The notes beneath the pieces were generated by a model. It was not told where the DNA came from and searched no databases. It saw only the letters and a program-made list of their open reading frames with translations. Below are positions 1-10,028 of a DNA stretch of 64,000 bases, piece after piece (the stretch's first letter is position 1; every line of letters begins with the position of its first letter). This stretch comes from Periconia sp. R9002 (lineage: Eukaryota > Ascomycota > Dothideomycetes > Pleosporales > Periconiaceae). Both the position numbers and the translations under genes were made by a program. The stretch covers positions 124,001-188,000 of the forward strand of contig JAMAHW010000015.1 of assembly GCA_023627715.1 (NCBI GenBank), written 5' to 3'.

Positions 1-103
1 GACCAAATGAAGATAATCGAAATCCAAAATCATAACATGTTCCCAGTACCGGTCGTCTTACGATCATTGAAAACCACTAACATCTGCGTAATCTCGTAGA
101 TAT

Positions 104-2152
104 TCAGAAGGGACGTGAGTCAAGCGTGGAGAACATGCTTTCCCAATCAACTCCGTCGTGACCAATTTCATTTTGCGTGGCCATTGTCTGCCAAAAATTT
201 TCCAAGGGAAAATCCAACTCCAAGGGCCCCTGTCCGAAACCACCAACAAGTATGTGGTCCGGCGTGGTGGGGTTTTGCAAGGAGCTACTGTCTGGTGCCG
301 ACCAAGTGACAGAATCCCGCAGATTTATGTGATATTTCAACAGAATATTTCCCAAAGCGTCTAAGCACCGCCCAAGTAGTGGCGAAATGTGTCTCAATCC
401 TTCGAGCCGAGCCATGATTGCCTGAACCTCCATCTTCCTTGACTCTTCATCTGGTGCAGTTCTATTCACGCATAGATCCATCACCAAAATCAGAAGAGCC
501 AGATAAGTAGACTGGACTACGAGACCCATCCGCGCCTTTTCTATTTGCGCGGTACCTGAGACACCCGAGGGCTCATCGAAAAGTTTAATCACAGTTCTTG
601 CAGATTCCATACACACATCTCGTGAATGCGCAAACCGTGCATCTACGTCCTGACGAATGAGGAACCTATAATGAAGACGGCATCGTTTGCTGTAGATGGC
701 CATCGCTAGACAATTTCGCATGAAGGGAACCCTCGGATAGATCTCTTCCAGCATGCGGCTCTGTTCTCGGCTGCTATGATCGAGGCGAAGAAAATATGGC
801 AGATTGGATATAAGTTCAGCGAATCTTCGATCCAAGGCGACAACATGTTCATAAGGCCCCATCATGCCTTTCGAGGGCAATGCGTCTGTCATGTGACGGC
901 ATAGCTCCGCTAGCTGAATCCTGGCGAGGAGAAACGTCATACCTGTCGGAATGTGGTTGGTTGAGAGATGGCTGCTTTCGCTCAGTGCTATTTCATCTCC
1001 TTCGCAGCTTTCTGGTTTACTAGTTTGTATGTGGTGGGGATGAATGGAGTAGGTGCCTTCCTGGGGTCCGGAAGTCGCCGAATTTAGCCTGACCCTGCTT
1101 CAGCACCGACATGAGAGTTTGAAAGTGAAAAATATCAATGTGATGTGACTCACCAATCGGTAGAAACAATGTGCCAAAATACTCTTCGCTTCACCCGGTC
1201 GTTTGTGACAGCGGAAAGGTTAAGAGGATCGGTGATATTGAGGTCCAATCGATGCAAGCCAAGGTCTTTGGCCATAGAAGCGGCCATTGCTGTGACGTAG
1301 CGATTTCTTGCCGAAAACCCATCAACATGATAAGTCACAAAAGACATGATGATATAGGCTTGTACATCCTCTAAACTCCCTGATGTGTGGCGTTGCGAGT
1401 CATTCAGCATATCCAGTGCTGCAGTGGCCCAGATCTTAGATAGATGTGTAGCTTCAAGGCTTGTAGTTGCTACTTCGGATGTTGCAGTCACCGGATAGAA
1501 AAAAGCGCTGAGGGAGAATATAGAGAATAGCAGTGCAGCTTGACTAGAGGGAACTACCTCTTTTTGATGGATTCTCAGGTAGTTCGTCCTTATCAACGTC
1601 TGTACTGTAGGCTTGTGGAGCACATAACACACGTGATCTATCGTTTTCTCAAAATTATCAAACAGTAGATTGGCCACTTGAAAAGGAGGGAAAACAATAG
1701 ATGCTCGGTAGCCGTCGCAATGAAAGGAAAGGATTTCTCGAGTGTGTTGGATCACGTAATGCACGCCATTCGACAACGGAGACAGCTATATCATAGAACC
1801 TTTGATCAATTACGGCGCTTAGGATCGGAGTAAATACAGCATGAATGGTGTGACTTACAAGTCCATCATCCCTTGTGCCGATCTGTTCAAGAGATTGCAG
1901 CTCCCCGTCTGTTTCGTTTGGAGGTGATTGGGGGATTGGCTCTTTGGGAAGAACGAGTGATTCTAGCCTCTTTAAACGTTTTCTAATATCCTCAGCACCA
2001 GTTGGCGAAGAACTACCAGCATTCGACACAGGCGGCTTTACAAATAGACATGTAATAGCACGAGCCTTGCAGTTTGAACAAGGCTGTACACGGTTACATT
2101 TGAGCTTCTTTGTTCGGCACGACTGGCAAGACGACGGCCCCGATCTAGTCAT
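104..2152 (-). CDS. Zn2Cys6 fungal-specific transcription factor
   Basis: Nuclear DNA-binding regulator, probably of nearby metabolic genes. I read three exons: 2152-1859, 1785-1154 and 1094-104. The introns (73 and 59 nt) have GT-AG ends and keep frame, giving about 638 aa. The N-terminus has a complete binuclear zinc cluster, C-x2-C-x6-C-x5-C-x2-C-x6-C, starting with CQSCRTKKLKC at about residues 9-35. The middle region is a fungal-specific transcription factor domain: the stretch around RRVFWHIVSTDW, joined across the second intron to GPQEGTYSIHP, is typical. I chose the ATG at 2152 because it puts the zinc cluster near the N-terminus; an in-frame ATG at 2239 adds 29 residues. It is divergent from the enoyl reductase at 2567, with about 410 bp of shared promoter. 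Which genes it controls is an inference from position only. Confidence 0.9.
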
Positions 2153-2566
2153 GATCAGAGTCGCCGTAGCAGAAATGTTATCAAAAATGCTAATAGATGA
2201 ATGTTGAGAGTTTGGGTTCACTGGAAATCTTTCCGCCAAGGTCCGCGGACATCCGGGAGCAGGGCTACCTTCGCTTCTCGCTTACTGGTCCGTTAAGTCC
2301 TGTTGGCAAGAATACATCCTAGTGCAATCGTTTTTCCACGGCGGACATCCATGGGGGGTATCCACAGAAGGTCTATCGATATTTTGAGAAATCCGCGGAT
2401 AACATTTGAAATACACTGGAAGTCATGACTATAAATGAACGAGCACCTTCGCCGTCACCGCTCGGTCTCCTCTGTGAGTCAACAAGAAACAACAAATATA
2501 AAAGGAGAATTCATTTACAATTCCACCTTTGGCGCATTCCGTATCGCACATATTTTGTTTTTGGAG
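2153..2566. promoter_or_regulatory. Divergent promoter with repeated CCG/CGG sites
   Basis: This is the spacer between the divergent regulator and enoyl reductase genes. The 8-bp palindrome TCCGCGGA occurs at 2242-2249 and 2392-2399, and CGGACATCC occurs at 2246-2254 and 2342-2350, the second preceded by another CGG. Zn2Cys6 proteins as a class bind CGG/CCG triplets arranged as repeats, so these are candidate operator sites, possibly autoregulatory. Binding by the adjacent factor is inferred. Confidence 0.5.
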
Positions 2567-3759
2567 ATGCCTAAGCAAGTTATCGTACAGAGCCATACTG
2601 AGGCGATAGAGATCATTGACACCCCGATACCGGTACCGAAAGATGACGAAGTAGTTATCAAGGTTGTTGTCTGTGGATCTAACCCCAAGGACTGGAAATA
2701 TCCGTTTTGGTAGGTCATGCGCGAGTGAGTTTTGCTCGATGATTGGAAACTAATCTGAACTGGCTGTGATGTAACAGGAAAGACTGGGCGCATAATAGTG
2801 GCGACGACATGGCGGGCACTATCCACTCAGTTGGAAGATCTGTCTTCGAGTTCCATCCAGAGGATCGAGTGGCTGCTGTACACGAATTCGGAACGCCAAA
2901 TGGCGCCTTTGCCGAGTATGCCATAGCTCCGGCTTGGACTACGTTCCACCTACCACCCATTGTTTCTTTTGAAGAGGCCGCGACCGTCCCTACTGCCGCA
3001 TTCACTGCAGCCCTTGGGCTATACGCAGAAATGAGGCTTCGAAAACCGTACGATCCGATCAATTCTTCTACAAAGGAGCGTACGCCCATCTTAATTTATG
3101 GTGTTACTTCAGCTGTGGGTGCTTTTGCCGCCAAATTCGCTCGTCTTTCTGGGCTTGGTCCAATCATCGGGGTTGCTGGAAAGTCGTCTGAGCTGGCTTG
3201 TACCTTGGTCGACCATGTGGTGGACTATCGATCGGGCTCAGAAGCCATCATAATGGCCGTCGAGAAGATTCTTACCGATGAAGGTTTCGGACCCAAGATG
3301 CCTGTTATTTTCGATGCGATTAGTGAAGGAGATTCTTTGGAGAATGTCGCCCGTCTTATCAATCCGGTTGAGGGAAGGGTATGTACAGTCCTTCCCCCAA
3401 TTCTGTTTGCCAAGGACAAAGAAAATTTTCAATGGCCGGTTGGAGTCAAAGCATACAGTAGTGTCTGCCCTCGTATCATGTCCGATCTCAAAGATTTTGG
3501 TTACATCTGGTCACGGTACTTGGGAAAGCTACTGAGTGAAAACAGATTGACGGGTCATCCGCATGAGGTCATTCCGCAAGGGTTGCATGGAGTCCTACAA
3601 GGTCTAAAGAATCTAAAAGATGGAAAAGCCAGTGGTATCAAATATGTCTTTCGGGTAGCTGACACGCCGGCTTCTCCGCCACAAGTTGTTGGATCACCGA
3701 ACGTGCTTCCGCGTGGGAAGAATACGCACCCCCTGCGGAATTTTCCTTTTCCGGTTTGA
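2567..3759 (+). CDS. Zinc-free MDR oxidoreductase (trans-enoyl reductase-like)
   Basis: Medium-chain NAD(P)H-dependent reductase of the ToxD/LovC-like group. These enzymes reduce enoyl or related double bonds, sometimes in trans to a polyketide synthase. Two exons, 2567-2709 and 2778-3759, are joined over a 68-nt GT-AG intron and give 374 aa. The N-terminal GroES-like fold includes GSNPKDWK, and GDDMAGT follows just after the splice. A Rossmann region around ILIYGVTSAVGAFAAKFAR binds the cofactor. No catalytic zinc cysteine cluster is seen. Start ATG at 2567 places MPKQ at the N-terminus; the open frame extends upstream but without a fungal domain. It is divergent from the Zn2Cys6 gene. A role in the PKS pathway at 42-50 kb is possible, but a non-reducing PKS does not normally need one. 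Confidence 0.87.
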
Positions 3760-4029
3760 ATTTCCTGTGAATTCATACTATTGATGTAGACACGCGCTTA
3801 GAACCTGAGCATCAATATTGATAACAATTCATGAATCTCCTCCCGTGAAAACCATGGACTACCGTTCTTCGAGCTCTGCGAAAAGTAATTATTTATATAT
3901 CTGGAATCCTGGAAATGTCAATGACATTATCACGTGATGCGTTCCCCTCATTAGATTGGTGCATGATAAAAGAAAGAATTGAGCTCTTTGCATCTTTTCT
4001 GGTAGTGACTGTATTTGTGAATAACAATT
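3760..4029. other. Intergenic, no gene seen
   Basis: This is the 3' flank of the enoyl reductase. It is AT-rich with no convincing reading frame. An E-box-like CACGTG occurs near 3932. Confidence 0.5.
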
Positions 4030-4219
4030 GGAGTTCCCTGTTCACAAGCTGCCTTGCCAACATGGGACACTACGGTGCCGCCAAGGCGGGCCTTAATCTC
4101 AATCCAGAATCTGTCCGTATAGCCGCCTTGGATTATTTTTATAATAACACAGCGTGTTAGTGGGATTGGTCAATCCTGTATTAATGACGGCATGTCCGTC
4201 GCGGCACTTCTGGGAATAA
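4030..4219 (+). pseudogene. Short-chain dehydrogenase relic
   Basis: A short stretch reads as the catalytic part of an SDR. It includes HYGAAKAGLNL at about 4068-4100, matching the family Y-x3-K motif, followed by a helix-like ESVRIAALDYF. After a one-base frame change near 4156 the next frame reads VGLVNPVLMTA, which resembles the SDR segment after the catalytic helix, and ends at TAA 4217-4219. No N-terminal Rossmann motif (TGxxxGIG) was found upstream. The broken frame and missing half suggest a decayed gene. The match is short, so chance resemblance is possible. Confidence 0.4.
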
Positions 4220-4558
4220 TGTAGGTAAACTTTATGAGAAATAGGATGACTTGGCATACTCTTGTCAAGTTTCAGACTAATGCCGGTACTTGCTATCTTA
4301 ATATGTATAACGTGAATCGGGGTATAAATATTTTATCCGATTGAACAGGAAATTTTGCGGCCATTGTATGACAGTCATCATTACCTAGTTCGTTAGTTTG
4401 TTAGCAGAATATGTACTATCACCATTGACTGTTATCAAGCACGGCATCAATCTGTTATCTTGGCGGACAAGAAGTCAGAGGAATCCTATAATAGGTGAGT
4501 TATCCGGCCCTCCTTCATCCAAGAACACGATTACTAGGAAGCAAAAGCTACACCGAAA
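4220..4558. other. Intergenic, promoter of sugar dehydrogenase
   Basis: AT-rich spacer with no coding potential that I can support. It contains the 5' flank of the gene at 4559. TATA-like stretches occur around 4320 (GGTATAAATA). Confidence 0.4.
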
Positions 4559-5680
4559 ATGATGCATCTTGGGATTTCTCTGACTTACGCCCTAGCGTTA
4601 TTAACGGGTGCTTTAGCCGTGCCATCGCTACACCTAAACGCACGCCAGCAACCGTTTAAATCAACAGCAATCACCACCCATAACGAGCCATGGGCGTTTG
4701 CATTCCTGCCCGACAGTCGAATTCTCGTCACGGAGAGACGAGGGAACTTGCGTCTCGTCGACCCAACTTCAAAGTCTACAAGCACAATCACGGGTGTGCC
4801 CACAGTGGCCTACGGCGGTCAGGGTGGTCTCCACGACGTCGCCTTGCATCCTAAGTATGCTGAAAATAGCATTGTATATATCAGCTATGCCGAAAGCGGC
4901 AGCGGTGGAGCTGGCGGCGCAGTTGCGCGTGCTAAATTGACACTGAATGCAAACGGCGGCGGCACACTTTCTGGTCTCGAAGTTATCTGGAGGCACTCTC
5001 AAAAAGCATCGGGTGGACTGCAGTTTGCCTGTCGCCTGCTCTTCGGTCCTGACGGCGCGCTGTGGATATCCTCAGGAGAGATTAACCAAATGACCCCGGC
5101 CCAATCCATGACCGGCAACCTGGGTAAGATGATTAAATTGTACGATAACGGTACTGCCTTTGCAGGCAACCCATTTTCTAGCCAAGGGGAGATTCAAGCG
5201 CAGATCTATTCGCTGGGCCACCGCAACCCACTAGGCATCGACTGGGATGCCGAGGGACGTCTTTGGGAGGTCGAGATGGGGCCCATGGGCGGTGACGAAC
5301 TCAATCTTATTAAGCCGGGCGCAAACTACGGCTGGCCGCTCGTGAGCGAGGGCAAGCACTATGACGGCCGATTAATTCCTTCGCACAGCACGCGCCCTGA
5401 TTTCGCTGCTCCCAAGGCATTCTGGGTTCCTGTAATCTCCCCCGCCGGTTTGATCATCTACAAGGGCGACCTTTTTCCCAGCTGGAAGGGCAATGCCGTC
5501 ATCACCGGGCTTAGCTCGCAATCAATCGTGCGTGCAACTATCTCTGGTGAAACTGCTAAAGAAGCTCAACGCATCCCCATGGGCAAGCGCATGCGTGGTA
5601 TTCGAGAGGACAAGGACGGCGCCATCTGGGTCATCGAAGATGGTGGTAATGGCCGGCTATTGAAACTCACCCCAAATTGA
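4559..5680 (+). CDS. Secreted PQQ-dependent aldose sugar dehydrogenase-like protein
   Basis: Six-bladed beta-propeller of the soluble PQQ sugar dehydrogenase (GSDH/YliI) family, which oxidises sugars with pyrroloquinoline quinone. It is a single exon of 373 aa. A signal peptide covers about residues 1-20 (hydrophobic LTYALALLTGALAVP). Family landmarks follow in order: VTERRGNLRL, GGQGGLHDVALHP, LFGPDGALWISSGE, GHRNPLGIDW, GPMGGDELNLIKPGANYGWP and EDGGNGRLLKL. Members usually carry a catalytic His in an H-F-G-x-R motif before LxFGPDG; here that position reads QFACR, so the His appears to be Gln. The gene is intronless, and the family is mainly bacterial, which suggests acquisition from bacteria. 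Function without the His is doubtful. Its neighbours do not explain a role. Confidence 0.85.
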   Translation: MMHLGISLTYALALLTGALAVPSLHLNARQQPFKSTAITTHNEPWAFAFLPDSRILVTERRGNLRLVDPTSKSTSTITGVPTVAYGGQGGLHDVALHPKYAENSIVYISYAESGSGGAGGAVARAKLTLNANGGGTLSGLEVIWRHSQKASGGLQFACRLLFGPDGALWISSGEINQMTPAQSMTGNLGKMIKLYDNGTAFAGNPFSSQGEIQAQIYSLGHRNPLGIDWDAEGRLWEVEMGPMGGDELNLIKPGANYGWPLVSEGKHYDGRLIPSHSTRPDFAAPKAFWVPVISPAGLIIYKGDLFPSWKGNAVITGLSSQSIVRATISGETAKEAQRIPMGKRMRGIREDKDGAIWVIEDGGNGRLLKLTPN

Positions 5681-5954
5681 ATGTGTGTTCGCGAAAAACT
5701 TAAGAGAATTGTGCCTTTATCTACATACATTCCCCGGTTGATTTCTTGCGCCAATCCTTTTGGTATAAGTTCTGAGAGCCTTTTCGGATTGTAACTGAAT
5801 TGATTCTATTGTCATCAGTGTGAAAGTAACTAATCTAGGCATAATCTGCCCTGCTGGTGCAAATAATTTCGCAAATAGTGATGTATGCTCGTTTCAGCCG
5901 CGTGAGTGGCAAGAAAACCTTTCCATAAGCTCCAGTGCATAATCGCGACTCCAT

Positions 5955-6827
5955 TCAAGAAGTGTACTCCATGAGCTGCTCCATGAACGCTCCAATGTTG
6001 TTCTCACGATCAACCAAATGGATTTGAAGAACCCAGTGTCTCTCTTTGCCGTTTTTGTCAGGCTGATACATACAGCCGCTGTCGGGGGTGATGAACATCG
6101 GAATTTTATTTCTAGGGATACGCTCTTCAGGCACGATCCCCACAAGGTGTCCCGCTTGATCACCACAAAATGTATAGCCCGCGATCTTGGCTGCCTGGCG
6201 GGCTATCACGTAAAGCTCGCCTCCAGTGATGGTCGCGTCGTCGTCGAACCGAGCTTTGATCCCCTGCCAGACGGGTTCGAGGGAGTCGCAAAGCTTTTTC
6301 TTCACGGTATCATCACCTAGCACGAACGTACGACCATAATCGGCCTCAAAATCGTTAAAGACAGCGCTGATGCTGACGAACACGATGTCGTCCTCCTCGA
6401 TCATACGGTCAGGCGCATGCTCGGTGTAAGGGAGCGTCGTGTTGAGACCGCTCCGAACAATGCGCTTATGCCAAGTACGAACACCATAGCGACCAGTCGC
6501 GAGCTGATGTATCTCGTCACTGAGTTGCTTCTCAGTCACATGAGGGCGGATCAACTCTTGACGTATGTCCGCGAAAAGAGCAGCAGCTTTGGCTTGAGCA
6601 TCATGGAGGTGTCCAGCGCGTTGATCCTCCTTATCCTGTTCTTTCAGAAATTCTGAGCACCATAACTCCGATGCAAGCTGGGCGCGCTCATTTCCTAGAT
6701 GGTCCTCCGTCACATGTGCGTCGCTAAGATCACGATTAATCTGTTCTGAGAGGACTTTGGCGGCAGCCTGAGCTTCAAGAACGTGACAGGCCTCCTGCAC
6801 CTTCATATCTTGCAATTTGTGTTCCAT
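5955..6827 (-). CDS. M24-family peptidase-like protein, probably catalytically inactive
   Basis: Single exon of 290 aa. From about residue 75 it follows the pita-bread fold of the M24 Xaa-Pro peptidase family: RPHVTEKQLSDEIHQL, WHKRIVRSGLNT, an IEEDDIVFVSISAVFNDFEADYGRTF block, GHLVGIVPEERIP, and HWVLQIHLVDRENN at the end. Active relatives use two Asp, one His and two Glu to hold two metals. The second Asp (EADYGRT) and the His (GHLVG) are present, but the first Asp position is Ser (FVSISAVF instead of FVDLGPVF) and the late Glu in ILEIH reads Gln (VLQIH). The N-terminal 75 residues contain a degraded second copy of the helix preceding the core (DAHVTEDHLGNERAQLASE). Probably a pseudoenzyme; alignment is needed to confirm. 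Confidence 0.75.
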   Translation of the reverse strand: MEHKLQDMKVQEACHVLEAQAAAKVLSEQINRDLSDAHVTEDHLGNERAQLASELWCSEFLKEQDKEDQRAGHLHDAQAKAAALFADIRQELIRPHVTEKQLSDEIHQLATGRYGVRTWHKRIVRSGLNTTLPYTEHAPDRMIEEDDIVFVSISAVFNDFEADYGRTFVLGDDTVKKKLCDSLEPVWQGIKARFDDDATITGGELYVIARQAAKIAGYTFCGDQAGHLVGIVPEERIPRNKIPMFITPDSGCMYQPDKNGKERHWVLQIHLVDRENNIGAFMEQLMEYTS

Positions 6828-7506
6828 GTTGATGTTGCTCCCGTTTTCTACGTCAGGATGGAAGGTTCCGCGGTTTTGATGCGAGTTGTGGATGCGGTGA
6901 TGTACTCGGTATCGTGGTATTTCCTCCTGTAGTAGATGTGTATGTCAGATTTCATGGTCATAACTGTGAAGGGAACTATCAATACCTTCACTCGCTTCCG
7001 AATGATCAGTTTGGGTGTAATGCCGAGTCATACCTGAGTAATGACTCACAGCTCCCAATGTCGTATCGTGATGAGAGGTTGAACAATCGCACCGTCCTTC
7101 TATGGTGTCCGGATGATGGTGGCCTAACCAGATAAAGAAATAGCTACGTCAGTATATCTCAACTAGGAAGTGTGCAGGAAGTACCAAAGTAATGAAGAAA
7201 CTCTAGTTCACTTTTCTAAGCCAATCAGTTAATTATTTCAATATGTATTCTCTTGGTAGACACTTTCCCAAACTGGGAATATGAAGTCACCGAGGGCTGA
7301 GGGACCTGGTCGCAGTTTGAGATCTTTGCGGCTACGGCTGATAAAAGGAATTGCCAGCATGGGTGTATTCAATGAAATATGCAAATTGATAATTTTGATT
7401 TATTTTCCGTCATGGTAGAAATGATTCACAGCTATCTCTGTTACGCTTAAGAAGCATCCTAACACTATGGTCTGGCATGCAATTCGAAAATGCCAGTCCA
7501 GAATCA
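6828..7506. other. Intergenic, no gene seen
   Basis: This spacer lies between the 5' end of the M24-like gene and the 3' end of the transporter. A 73-codon plus-strand frame at 6914-7135 has no family resemblance and no typical composition, so it is not called. The M24-like gene promoter must lie at the left end. Confidence 0.45.
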
Positions 7507-9398
7507 TTATTTCACCTTCTCTGGTTCAGCAACCTGATTTGTCCACATCAACAATGTCGTCGGGACCTGAGCGACCGCGAAACCCACAAGCGCCTTGGTC
7601 TGCAGCTTGAACCCATCGGAGAATATAACCCGTACCGTATGTATTGATTCTTGCGCTAGCGAGCTGATCCCTGCTGGTTTTTCCAGCAGATGTGTCACGG
7701 TCTCCGAAGGCAGTACTTCGAGTAATTGTGCTTTTATTTGTGGGGTAGACAGTGATGCGGCGATTGATAGCCCGATAAGTCCATCTAGCATTCGAAATTG
7801 AGAGATAGCGGCTGTCCCAGTAGCTATGTGTCTATCAGTACAGCAATCATTTAGCCATTTGTAAGACTTATCCAGATCCTTCTTATCCATGACATATGGT
7901 ACCAAGAGAGTTAGCGCGGCGTTCCAGAAGCCCACCCCTAGACCTGTCATGGCCTGATAGGCGTACTGTGCTTCGTCTATCTTCGCAACCTCTTCTATTC
8001 TCGTGAGGAGCACTAGGCCGATGACCTGCAATATTGTTCCAAAGAGGATCACCCAACAGGGAGGCATCTTGAATTTTCCCATCAATGTTGCGGCAACTGA
8101 AGATCCGCCACCTACCAAAACACCGAACGATAGAAGCTTAATAGCTGCAGACAACGGGGAAAGACCATATGCAGTCATGAACTTTTGAGGGATCTGTACG
8201 GTGCAGACGAAGAGAACAGCACCGACAAGAAAGGAGTTTCTTGTCGCCTTGTTAGTCAATAATGGCATTTCATGGCGCACCCACTTACATTATCATACCT
8301 ATTCGGATACGGCTTTGTAGTAATCTCCATGGAAAAACAGGTTCGGGAAATTCACGACGAATAGTGACTACATATTCCCAAGCAAGGAAGACGACAATGA
8401 ATGGGATGCTGCATAGAATCAAGGCTAGCATTACAGCAGAATGCCAGGAAAATCCAGCTTCTGCTTGTTGAAGGCCAGTCGATAAAAGAATTGAAGCTTC
8501 GAGTAGAGTGAATGATCCTAATACGTCAACCTTACCGAGTGACTGGGCAGAGAACTTGTGCCCAATTCCAACGTTCTGGTTTCCAGTCAAGCTTGCACTA
8601 CCGAGTTTACGTGGAAAGATAAGGTACACCGTGGGCAAAAGTACGACGCAATTCGGAACACTTATTGCACTGTTAATGAGGAGAGTAAGATTGTGGGAGA
8701 CATAGCCTACTTGAGTAGAAATATCCAGCGCCATGTTCCACCTTCAGTAATTGCACCGCCCAATAATGGGCCAGCGATGACGGACAACGCAATAACGGCA
8801 GTGAATATGCTGATATAGACAGGCCATAGGCGAGGTGGATAAAGTTCGAAGATTGAGACCTGTATGATCGCAAAAATACCACGCACCAATTCCCTGGATC
8901 CAACGAAACTGGATAAGTTGTATCAGACTTTGGCTGGCGCCACACAAACCGGAGGAGACTGTGAAGATTGCAGTGCAGATAAGCAGAGCAAAACGCCGCC
9001 CGCTTATGTCGGACCATTTTGCCCATATTATTTGAAATCCTAAGGGATTCAGTATTTCGCAATCTCTCAGCTATGCGTAGGAAAGTTACCACAGTAGGTC
9101 AACATGTACGCTGTGAAAACCCAGGAGCTTTCTTCGTATCCTCCAAAGTGATCCGTGATGCTAAGTAACGTTGTGCTCGCGATTGAGGATTCCATCTGGA
9201 CTAAGAAAATCTGAACCAGAAGGCTCATTGTCACGAAGTGAAGTCGCCATCCTCTCATGTCATGATCTTCAGTATCACGAGACCTGCAGACGTTTGGACG
9301 TCACTGCTCTCGTTCTTAAGGCCTTCTGCTGATTCGATGTTGCGAACAGTAACTCCATTATCGACTGGTGCTTCTAATACACTATTCGAGGATGTCAT
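7507..9398 (-). CDS. MFS drug:H+ antiporter (DHA2-like), with apparent frameshift
   Basis: Plasma-membrane multidrug or metabolite exporter with about 14 spans. My model has exons near 9398-9305, 9251-9090, 9039-8711, 8669-8289 and 8239-7507, with introns of about 40-53 nt. Signature stretches are GWRLHFVTMSLLVQIFLVQ, SSWVFTAYMLTY, WAKWSDISGRRFALL, FRWIQGIG, IAGPLLGGAI, TWRWIFLL, LVGAVLFVCTVQIPQKF and ATGTAAISQFR. Within the third exon, at about 8888, the frame changes between WIQGIG and GIFAIIQVSIFE. No intron fits, so the gene is disrupted there or the base call is wrong. The first splice (9304-9252) is also a best guess. It is divergent from the P450 at 10029 and is plausibly the exporter for a product made nearby. 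Confidence 0.75.
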
Positions 9399-10028
9399 TG
9401 TTTGTACGCGTTGCAAGTGCAGTTGGGAAAAATTGAGACGTAGAGGGCGGTTACTAACATGAGAGAGTGGTAAGGTAAGATAGTGCGGCGTTTGGGTGTC
9501 TATTGCAGCGGGGGCACTCTCACCTCTGCGCGTATGTGTGATCTGACCCTGTCCTGGGTCCTGAACGGTGAGATGCTCCCCATGATCGCAGCCCAAACCC
9601 ACCTGCGTTTTGAGTGGATGCATTTAACCGGCATGATTGATAACTTCCTGTGCAATGTTTGTGATGCGTACTAAGTACACATGTCTGTGGCACAGCTACC
9701 CCCTCAGATAAGTCATCTCTAGGCATCAACGCTTGCTGCACGTGCACGGCGACGGCGCAGCAGTTCTGTCATCCCATATCTACCGGGTCACAAAGCCGGC
9801 GCGGGGACATGTTTTTCGTTGCCAAAGGGTGTGTTTCCGCATCTTATGGGCGCGGCGCAGTGCACATAAAAAAATCAAGCCGAGGCAGTTGGTCAACAGC
9901 TTATGCAAGGGAACAGATTCAGTCCCACCCAGACATCTTCCGAGTTGCCATCGTCACCCGCAATTTTGGTATTCCTCTACACGCAGCGTGCCTGAGACCA
10001 CAACACCACACCTACCACAATTTCTAAC
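9399..10028. promoter_or_regulatory. Divergent promoter between transporter and P450
   Basis: About 630 bp between head-to-head genes. It is relatively GC-rich for a spacer. I see no gene. CGG/CCG triplets occur (for example AAAGCCGGCGCGGGG near 9792), but no clear repeated operator. Confidence 0.4.

Noticed and set aside
7861..7900. A further intron within the last MFS exon, near DKSYKWLNDCCTD
   Set aside because: Removing about 36 nt would improve the family match, but the donor is poor and the length is shorter than normal; left in the model.
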